Below, one piece after another: positions 18,444-24,533 of a stretch of 64,000 nucleotides of DNA. This DNA comes from Acidobacteriota bacterium (GTDB taxonomy: Bacteria; Acidobacteriota; Blastocatellia; Pyrinomonadales; Pyrinomonadaceae). Both the position numbers and the translations under genes were made by a program. Every line of letters starts with the position of its first letter. Within the stretch, counting starts at the first letter, position 1. Location: contig JAIVJV010000013.1 of the NCBI GenBank assembly GCA_020199835.1, forward strand, positions 110,997-174,996. The letters run 5' to 3'. The notes beneath the pieces were generated by a model, which was not told the DNA's origin, did no database searches, and worked only from the letters and a program-made list of their open reading frames with translations.

Positions 18444-19028
18444 ATGAAATTACTCTTTCAAACCAAACTCGGCGCGTTGCTGGCAGCCGCATTGCTCGTG
18501 ACCCTTTGCGCGGTCGCCGCAAACGCCCAGGAACCCTCAAGACTTCAACTCGGCAGCCTCGATCACCTCGCCGCAAAGGCCAGCAAATCGGTCGACGTCA
18601 ATATCGACGAACGATTGATTCGCCTCGCAACGAAGGTCTTCTCAGATAAAGACGCCGACGAACGCGAGATCAAAAAAATAGTCGCCGGAGTCAAAGGGAT
18701 CTACGTCAAGGTTTATGAGTTTGAAAACGAAGGGCAATACAGCTCCACCGACCTCAACACGATCCGCACGCAACTGGGCGCGCCCGGCTGGACGCGACTC
18801 GTGAACGTCACGAGCAAGAAAGAGGGCAACCTCGAGGTTTATCTGTTGATGAACGGCGATATGGTTAACGGTCTCGCCGTGCTCGCCAGCGACGTAAAGG
18901 AGCTGACCGTTGTGAATATCGTTGGACCAGTTGACCTCGACAAACTCGCCAAACTCGAAGGACAACTCGGCATTCCCGAGCTCGGCATTGAACCTGCCAA
19001 AAAGACGAAGAACGACGACGAAAAGTGA
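18444..19028 (+). CDS. DUF4252 secreted protein
   Basis: Secreted protein of 194 residues from the ATG at 18444, which has GGAG five bases upstream; an ATG at 18429 would add five residues and overlap the anti-sigma stop. A clear signal peptide ends at ALA-type residues before NAQEPSRL. The rest matches the DUF4252 pattern: a helical segment with LATKVFSDKDADEREIKKIVAGVKGIYVKVYEF (quoted region spans residues about 60-92 in two parts), then GWTRLVNVTSKKEGNLEVYL and a closing VDLDKLAKLEGQLG. Function unknown. Third gene of the ECF operon and followed by a paralogue. Confidence 0.8.
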   Translation: MKLLFQTKLGALLAAALLVTLCAVAANAQEPSRLQLGSLDHLAAKASKSVDVNIDERLIRLATKVFSDKDADEREIKKIVAGVKGIYVKVYEFENEGQYSSTDLNTIRTQLGAPGWTRLVNVTSKKEGNLEVYLLMNGDMVNGLAVLASDVKELTVVNIVGPVDLDKLAKLEGQLGIPELGIEPAKKTKNDDEK

Positions 19029-19036
19029 GGTCATCG

Positions 19037-19594
19037 ATGTCAACGATTCGCACCCTGATCGTCGCTCTCGTTCTGCTGTGCCTGACGTGCGTGAACGTGG
19101 TCCACGCGATGTTCCCGGTTGGAGGCGACGACTTCAATTCGGTCGTGAAAATGATCGAGCAGTTCTACGGCGTGAAGCACACGGGGATTCCGTTTCTTGC
19201 GAAGGCCGGGATGAAAGTCGCTCGCACTGCGGCGCGCATCAAAGGCGGCACTGCGCGACATATCGCGGAAGCCGGCAGCGTCAAACTCGCAGTCTTCGAG
19301 AACCAGGAGTTCAACGGCGAGTTCATCAAGTTTCGTAACGCCTTAAACGCCGCTCTCAATCAAACGTGGCAGCCTCTGATTCAAACTCTCTCGGCCACGG
19401 ATGAAGAACAAACCTACATCTTTTTGCGCGAAGCCGGTGAGAAGTTCAACGTGCTCGTGATCACCATCGAGCCGCGGGACGCCACCGTGGTCCAGGTCAA
19501 CTTGTCGCCGAAGAACCTCGCTCTTTTGTTGAAAGATCCCGAAGGCACCGGCAAAGCCATCACTGAAGAAGCAACACTCATCGATCAGGAGTAG
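19037..19594 (+). CDS. Secreted DUF4252-like protein, paralogue of the preceding gene
   Basis: About 185 residues with a signal peptide (LIVALVLLCLTCVNVVHA). After a divergent N-terminal half, the second half follows the same pattern as the preceding DUF4252 protein: a Trp-containing WQPLIQTLSATDEEQTYIF strand pair, then FNVLVITIEPRDATVVQVN and a closing LSPKNLALLL helix. The start at 19037 is chosen because GAGG lies six bases before it; a GTG at 19025 overlaps the previous stop. The pair probably arose by duplication. Function unknown; likely under control of the upstream ECF sigma factor. Confidence 0.7.
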   Translation: MSTIRTLIVALVLLCLTCVNVVHAMFPVGGDDFNSVVKMIEQFYGVKHTGIPFLAKAGMKVARTAARIKGGTARHIAEAGSVKLAVFENQEFNGEFIKFRNALNAALNQTWQPLIQTLSATDEEQTYIFLREAGEKFNVLVITIEPRDATVVQVNLSPKNLALLLKDPEGTGKAITEEATLIDQE

Positions 19595-19598
19595 CCCC

Positions 19599-20825
19599 AT
19601 GTACAGATACCGCTTGAACCTTCTGTTGCTGGTCATCATCGCGACTCTCGCGTCAGTCTCGATCCACGCGCAGGAAGTTGAGGACACCGTTCGCATCAAG
19701 ACGCGTGTCGTGTTTCTCGATGCGCTCGTCAAAGACAAAAAGACGAACTTGCCGATCTCGAATCTGACGCAGGAAAACTTTGAAGTTCTCGACAACGGCA
19801 AGCCACGACCGATCTCCTACTTCACGCGCGAAGGCCAGGCGCGTAAACCGCTTGCGCTAATCCTCGTGCTCGACCTGCGTGAAGACGGCGCCGGCCGGTT
19901 TTTCAAAGAGCCGGAAATCCTGAAAGCGATGGAAAACGAACTGGCGAAACTCCCGGCCGGCGACGAAGTGGCGATCATGGCGATGAACATCGGCGAGGAC
20001 GAACAGAGCGTGTGGCTCAGCGAGTTTACGAACGACCGCGCGAAGATCGCCGCTGCACTCGCGCGGGTCCAGCAGATTTGTGAAAAGCCACATGAGCCAG
20101 TGCCGGAACTAATTGCGCAGAAGCCCGCTGCCCAGAATCCCGACCCGCTCGTGAATCCGAGAGAAGTCGTGTCAACCGAAACGATCAAAGGCCGTAACGG
20201 CGCGACGATCACACGCAAAACCCTGCGTGATGGAACTGTCAACGTGCAACGCACGAATAAGAAAGGCGACATCACGGTTGACATGGGTGACTACTACGAC
20301 TTGTCTGCGGCCGTGCGCGACGCAACACGCAAGGCGCAGATGCTTCGACCTAACTCGCAAACGTCTCTCGTGTGGGTGTCTGACGGCATCGTGCCGATCT
20401 TTTTTGAGGACCGCGATGCCACCGAAGAGATAATCATTCGCGACAACGCGATCTTCAACTCGCTCACTGTTGAACTGCGCACGTTGCTCAAGTTTCTCTT
20501 ACCGGTCGGCAAGCCGATTGCGGGTTGGGTCGGTCTGAGTCTGTACGGCAGCGCGAAACATCTCGCGCAAAGATCGGGTGGCGAAGCGGTGAAAGTCGGA
20601 CGCGTGAAAGACTACGGCGCCGGATTGTCGCGCATCATCGGAAACCTGACGGCGCGTTACAGCCTCGGCTTCACCCTCGCGGAAGACGAATCCGACGACG
20701 GCCGCATGCACCAACTGGAAGTGCGCGTCCAGGCGAAAGACGACAAAGGCAAAAAGCGTAAACTGCAAGTGAGTTCACGGCAGGGTTACTACATGGCATA
20801 CCCGCCGATTACGCAGAAGCAATGA
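19599..20825 (+). CDS. Secreted VWA-domain protein, acidobacterial VWFA-related type
   Basis: Protein of 408 residues with an N-terminal signal peptide and the acidobacterial VWFA-related architecture: a beta-rich lead-in VFLDALVKDKKTNLPISNL, the phrase QENFEVLDNGKPRPISYF, then a von Willebrand factor A fold (LALILVLDLREDG and, later, TSLVWVSDGI). The metal-ion-dependent adhesion site normally reads DxSxS; here it is DLRED, so metal binding of the usual kind is doubtful. About 60 residues rich in Asn, Thr and Lys interrupt the fold near residues 170-225. Last gene of the ECF operon, four bases after the preceding stop. It overlaps the convergent gene by 17 bases. Confidence 0.85.
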   Translation: MYRYRLNLLLLVIIATLASVSIHAQEVEDTVRIKTRVVFLDALVKDKKTNLPISNLTQENFEVLDNGKPRPISYFTREGQARKPLALILVLDLREDGAGRFFKEPEILKAMENELAKLPAGDEVAIMAMNIGEDEQSVWLSEFTNDRAKIAAALARVQQICEKPHEPVPELIAQKPAAQNPDPLVNPREVVSTETIKGRNGATITRKTLRDGTVNVQRTNKKGDITVDMGDYYDLSAAVRDATRKAQMLRPNSQTSLVWVSDGIVPIFFEDRDATEEIIIRDNAIFNSLTVELRTLLKFLLPVGKPIAGWVGLSLYGSAKHLAQRSGGEAVKVGRVKDYGAGLSRIIGNLTARYSLGFTLAEDESDDGRMHQLEVRVQAKDDKGKKRKLQVSSRQGYYMAYPPITQKQ

Positions 20826-21594
20826 CGGAGTCGCCGCGTTTGGCGTGAAGGAGTTTGGCGGCGGAGGCCCCGCTGACGGAGAGTTCGAGAAAGCCGGCGC
20901 TGCCCCAGATGGCGAAGATCTGGTTTTCAGATCCGTCTTCATCCGCGTAAAACTGGCGGAACGCTTTTATCACCGTACCGTTAATCAACAACGTCTTTCC
21001 TTCTGTCTCTGGCAGGTCGGCGCGGGTGAGGTTCGTGATGCAGTTGCCGAAACGATCGATGTGAATTATTCGTCCCTCTACCTTGCCTTCCGGTCGCTTC
21101 GCCGGTAACAGCAGCGGCAATCGCACTTCGTTTTCTATTTGTGGACCAAGCTGGTCCGGCTTCACGCCTTTGGAGAGCGCCGCCGCGACAGGCGCAAAAA
21201 TGTCGCGCCCGTGAAAAGTCGAACTCGGCTCCTCACGAAAATACTCACGCGCTGTTACGTGGAAAGTTTGAGGCGATGGTTCACGATCGAGAACGTAGCT
21301 GAAGAGACCGTTATCTGGTCCAACGAAATAGTGCGAACCGGCGCTCACGACAATCGGCCGCCGCGTCGAGCCGACACCCGGATCGACGATGGTCATGTGA
21401 ATCGTGCCCGCAGGAAAGTCGCGGTAACAGGTTAACAACGTAAAAGCGCCGGCTTCGATGTCCTGTGGTGGGATTTCGTGCGTGATATCGACGATCGAAA
21501 CGTGCGGATTAATCGTGAGAATTACACCCTTGACTGCTCCCACGAAATAATCCGCCGTCCCGAAATCAGTGAGCAAAGTGACGACAGACTTCAC
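20809..21594 (-). CDS. SAM hydroxide adenosyltransferase (DUF62 family)
   Basis: Hydrolyses S-adenosylmethionine to adenosine and methionine; related to SAM-dependent chlorinases and fluorinases. 261 residues, normal length. The N terminus TLLTDFGTADYFVGAVKG and the DPGVGSTRRPI motif are family hallmarks. The C-terminal domain with HIDRFGNCITNLT is the usual beta barrel. Most bacterial members are hydroxide-type and lack the extra loop of fluorinase, and no such loop is seen here. It overlaps the preceding minus-strand gene by four bases, so the two are probably co-translated. Confidence 0.88.
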   Translation of the reverse strand: MKSVVTLLTDFGTADYFVGAVKGVILTINPHVSIVDITHEIPPQDIEAGAFTLLTCYRDFPAGTIHMTIVDPGVGSTRRPIVVSAGSHYFVGPDNGLFSYVLDREPSPQTFHVTAREYFREEPSSTFHGRDIFAPVAAALSKGVKPDQLGPQIENEVRLPLLLPAKRPEGKVEGRIIHIDRFGNCITNLTRADLPETEGKTLLINGTVIKAFRQFYADEDGSENQIFAIWGSAGFLELSVSGASAAKLLHAKRGDSVIASA

Positions 21595-22592
21595 AGAACG
21601 CTCGTGTCAGTTGAAGTGCGAATCTTCAATTGCTGTCCGCGTTCGAGTCGAATGTCTTTGCCACGTTGCGTCATGACACCCGCGGTGCCGGCGCCGCCGC
21701 CGATGATCGCGCCGATCGCCGCGCCCTTGCCGCCACCAGCAATCGCACCAATGATCGCGCCCACACCGGACGCTGCGCCAACTTTCGCTACGTCGTCTTT
21801 CCTTGAGTCACGTCCTCGAACGCCGCCTTCCGAATCGATTTCCGGGTTGTTATCGCCACCCATCGGCGAGATCTCTATGAGTTCGGCGTGGAGTTCGGCG
21901 GTGCGATTGTCACTTGAGCGAATCTGGTCGAAAGCAAGTTGGAGTTGGGCCGTGCCCTTCACTTTGCCTGGCCGCCTGACCTGCGCGATGTGTCCGTCAA
22001 CGATGTAACCGGCGTACTCCTGGGGCTCGGCGACGCGCGCCTGAATGCGATCGCCACGCTGGCTTGCATCGGTAGAAACCGGCGTGATCAGTTCGAGCGC
22101 GAGAATCGTGTTCCGTGGAATCGCGAGCGAACCGCTACCGGTGGTTACTGGAGTCGTTTGTGTGTTGTCGTTTTCGGCTGGTTCAGCCGGAGTGTTGTTT
22201 GCGGGAGTCTGAACGTTTACGTCAACAGATTGACGCGCAGCGCCACGGCGTCGCAATCCCGTCGGAAGCGTGGAGTTAAACTGTTGTCGTTCGTAACCTG
22301 CGTTGTAGCCGGTCTCGAAGCCCTGCTGATAACCGTCGCGGTAATCTTCGATTGGTCCCCACGCCTCGTTGAAAGAACGATCGGCCCGCTGGTAGTCCTC
22401 TTTACTTTGATAGTCACGCGCGGCTTTGTCAGCAACGTCCTTGAAGCCCGCGGTATAGCCGTCTGAATAGCCGGTGCGATAACCGCGTTCGAGCGCGGTC
22501 GATTGCCCCTGCGCAGATACAGAAGCAATGGCGAGCAATCCGCTGAGGCAGACGCTGAGTAAAACCACCACGGGAAGCTTTAAAGATTTCAT
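21591..22592 (-). CDS. Secreted Tyr/Gly-repeat protein with a glycine zipper
   Basis: No named family. 333 residues with a signal peptide (cleavage after SVSAQG). Residues about 35-105 are built on a GYxxGYxxGF periodicity (GYRTGYSDGYTAGF, then GYQQGFETGYNAGY). A Thr/Asn/Pro-rich linker follows. Residues about 150-245 (SLAIPRNTILALELITPVS, RVAEPQEYAGYIVDGH) resemble the beta-rich fold of TrbI/VirB10-type proteins. The C-terminal part has a double glycine zipper (GAIIGAIAGGGKGAAIGAIIG) that could insert into a membrane. Cotranscribed with the downstream SAM hydrolase gene through an ATGA overlap. A cell-envelope role is inferred. Confidence 0.65.
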   Translation of the reverse strand: MKSLKLPVVVLLSVCLSGLLAIASVSAQGQSTALERGYRTGYSDGYTAGFKDVADKAARDYQSKEDYQRADRSFNEAWGPIEDYRDGYQQGFETGYNAGYERQQFNSTLPTGLRRRGAARQSVDVNVQTPANNTPAEPAENDNTQTTPVTTGSGSLAIPRNTILALELITPVSTDASQRGDRIQARVAEPQEYAGYIVDGHIAQVRRPGKVKGTAQLQLAFDQIRSSDNRTAELHAELIEISPMGGDNNPEIDSEGGVRGRDSRKDDVAKVGAASGVGAIIGAIAGGGKGAAIGAIIGGGAGTAGVMTQRGKDIRLERGQQLKIRTSTDTSVL

Positions 22593-22710
22593 GGTTATGT
22601 CCTTCCGAAGAATGTACGTCTTAACAAAGGCGTATCGTCTTTGGGAGAGCCAACCTCGCGCAACCTGCGCATGCTATCACCGACCGCCTCAGCCACCAAA
22701 TTATATGTGC

Positions 22711-22740
22711 TTGACGCTCTGGAGTGTGCGACCCTAGACT
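22711..22740 (+). promoter_or_regulatory. Possible promoter for the cysteine desulfurase gene
   Basis: TTGACG (22711-22716), 18-base spacer, TAGACT (22735-22740). Just after it TTAGTCTC occurs twice within 20 bases (from about 22750). The match to consensus is moderate and the leader before the ATG at 22855 would be about 105 bases. Confidence 0.35.
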
Positions 22741-22854
22741 CAAACTTTAGTCTCGGAACTTAGTCTCCTAACGTAGACACGAAGCGCCCTTCAGAACTGC
22801 GCGTTCAGATGCTCCATGGGGCAGCAGAGTTGGGCGGCAACGGATCGAAGTTTC

Positions 22855-24048
22855 ATGCCAGACCGCAGGATTTATCTGGATCACAGCGCTACCACGCCCG
22901 TGGACCCGCGCGTCGCTAACGCGATGGCGCGGTCCGTCGCGGAGAACTTTGGCAATCCCTCGAGCGTGCATGGTTTTGGACAACAGGCGCGTGCCGCCGT
23001 TGATCGTGCGCGGCGCGAAGTCGCCGCCCTCGTTAATGCAAGACCCAACGAGATCATCTTCACGTCGGGCGGGACGGAAGCCAATAACCTCGCGATTCGC
23101 GGCGTTTGCCACGGTTCGACTGTGGCGGCACGGCACATCGTCACATCGTCGATCGAGCATCCGTCGGTGCGTGGTGTTTGTGCTGCGTTGGAAAGCGACG
23201 GTTGGGAAGTTACGCGGCTGCCCGTTTACGAGCACGGGATCGTCAGAATTGAAGACGTGCGCCATGCGGTGCGGCCGGACACGGTCCTCGTGACCATCAT
23301 GCTGGCGAACAACGAGATCGGAACGGTCCAACCGATCTCGGAGATCGGCGCGTTCGTTCGTGAGCGGCGCGCGGCGGGTCAGAAACTGTTTCTGCACACT
23401 GATGCGGTCCAGGCGGCGGGCCGCATGGTGCTCAATGTTGAAGACGTCGGCTGCGACCTGCTGACACTCTCAGCGCACAAGTTGTACGCGCCAAAAGGCG
23501 TGGGCGCGCTTTACGCGAGGCGCGGCGTGCGTCTGATGGGCCAAAACGTTGGCGGACACCAGGAACGTGAGCGGCGCGCCGGCACCGAGAACGTTCCCGG
23601 GATTGTCGCTTTTGGCGAAGCGGCAAAGATCGCGCGGGAGGAGTTGTTTGAACGAACCGCGCACGACGCTGCGTTGCGCGATAAATTTGAGCGGAAAGTT
23701 GGTGAGTTGATTCCCGACGTCGTGATGAACGGCGATCGCGAACGGCGGCTGCCGCACCTCTCGAACACCTCATTTCGTTACATCGAAGGCGAAGGGCTTT
23801 TGATCAATCTCGACCTGCAGGGTATAGCGGTATCGACAGGTTCCGCGTGTTCTTCAGGAACGCTCGAACCTTCGCCGGTGATTCGTGCGTTGGGTGTTGA
23901 TGATGAGATCGCCCGCGGCTCGCTTCGGTTTAGTTTTGGCAAGGATAATACGGACCTGGATGTGGATTACACGGTTGAAGTATTGGTCCAGGCGGTCGAG
24001 CGCTTGCGTGCACTCTCGCCATTAAGCCGTCCGCTCGTTGTTTCTTAA
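22855..24048 (+). CDS. iscS: Cysteine desulfurase (IscS/NifS type)
   Basis: PLP enzyme that takes sulfur from cysteine for Fe-S cluster assembly and tRNA thiolation. From the ATG at 22855 it has 397 residues, the normal size; a start at 22816 would add 13 residues with no homology. YLDHSATTPVDP opens the protein. The PLP lysine is in SAHKLYAPKG, and the mobile-loop catalytic cysteine is in STGSACSSG. The loop is of the short IscS/NifS group that includes GSACSSGT. The scaffold gene follows two bases after the stop, so desulfurase and scaffold work as a pair. Confidence 0.92.
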   Translation: MPDRRIYLDHSATTPVDPRVANAMARSVAENFGNPSSVHGFGQQARAAVDRARREVAALVNARPNEIIFTSGGTEANNLAIRGVCHGSTVAARHIVTSSIEHPSVRGVCAALESDGWEVTRLPVYEHGIVRIEDVRHAVRPDTVLVTIMLANNEIGTVQPISEIGAFVRERRAAGQKLFLHTDAVQAAGRMVLNVEDVGCDLLTLSAHKLYAPKGVGALYARRGVRLMGQNVGGHQERERRAGTENVPGIVAFGEAAKIAREELFERTAHDAALRDKFERKVGELIPDVVMNGDRERRLPHLSNTSFRYIEGEGLLINLDLQGIAVSTGSACSSGTLEPSPVIRALGVDDEIARGSLRFSFGKDNTDLDVDYTVEVLVQAVERLRALSPLSRPLVVS

Positions 24049-24050
24049 CC

Positions 24051-24401
24051 GTGTCTTACTCCGCCACGTTTAAAGATCATCTCGCGCATCCTCGTAACGC
24101 TGGCGAACTGCCGGAAGCCACGGCAGTCGCGGAACAGACCAACCCTGTTTGCGGCGATCGTCTGCGCTTGTCGCTCGTCGTTCACAACGGCCGGATCGAG
24201 GTCGCGCGCTATCTCGCGTACGGCTGTCCACCGACGCTCGTCTGCGGTTCGGTGCTGACGGAGTTGATAACAGGAAAGACAACAACGGAAGCGAAGCAAC
24301 TCACGCGCGCCGATCTACTCAACGCCATCGGCGGACTTCCCTCGCGTAAACATCACGCAGCCGCGCTCGCCATCGAAGCGCTTAACGCCGCACTGAGATA
24401 G
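24051..24401 (+). CDS. IscU/NifU-N-like iron-sulfur scaffold, variant lacking the third cysteine
   Basis: Small scaffold of 116 residues starting with GTG at 24051. It keeps the first ligand cysteine in NPVCGD and the second in GCPPTLVCGS, where there is an additional cysteine six residues later. The third cysteine, expected in a motif like KLHCS near the C terminus, is replaced: the sequence reads SRKHHAAALA. The helix ALAIEALNAALR then ends the protein as in IscU. Cluster assembly must therefore use another ligand (the extra Cys or a His) or the protein has another role. Immediately follows the cysteine desulfurase gene. Its stop is two bases before a long palindromic repeat. Confidence 0.8.
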   Translation: MSYSATFKDHLAHPRNAGELPEATAVAEQTNPVCGDRLRLSLVVHNGRIEVARYLAYGCPPTLVCGSVLTELITGKTTTEAKQLTRADLLNAIGGLPSRKHHAAALAIEALNAALR

Positions 24402-24403
24402 CA

Positions 24404-24516
24404 CCTGGGACCGCATCGCTGGGACCGCCGGCGTCTCGCCTGCACGGCTACGTATCGGGCGCATTTCTAAGTCAGCAGGCGAGACGCCTGCGGTCCCAGC
24501 GATGTGCTGTCCCAAG
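24404..24516. repeat. Long palindromic intergenic repeat, copy 1
   Basis: Two 26-base arms (24418-24443 and 24475-24500) match as an inverted repeat at 25 positions, around a 31-base centre. Outside them a second, imperfect pair (TGGGAC...CATCGCTGGGACC against the complement of the right flank) extends the stem to about 24404-24516. Core words are GGGACCG, CGTCTCGCCTGC and their complements. It fills the gap between the stops of the convergent scaffold and penicillin-binding protein genes. A related element lies at 47395-47477. It resembles REP/MITE-like dispersed palindromes; it could also terminate transcription from both sides. Confidence 0.8.
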
Positions 24517-24533
24517 ACATGAGAGAAGGAGTG

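Noticed and set aside
22816..22854. Earlier ATG for the cysteine desulfurase
   Set aside because: The extra 13 residues have no family counterpart; desulfurases start close to the YLDHSATTP strand.
24315..24515. Protein-coding reading of the palindromic repeat (frame containing GTAGVSPADLE)
   Set aside because: Such frames appear in palindromic repeats only because the repeat is GC-rich and stop-free. They are not genes.
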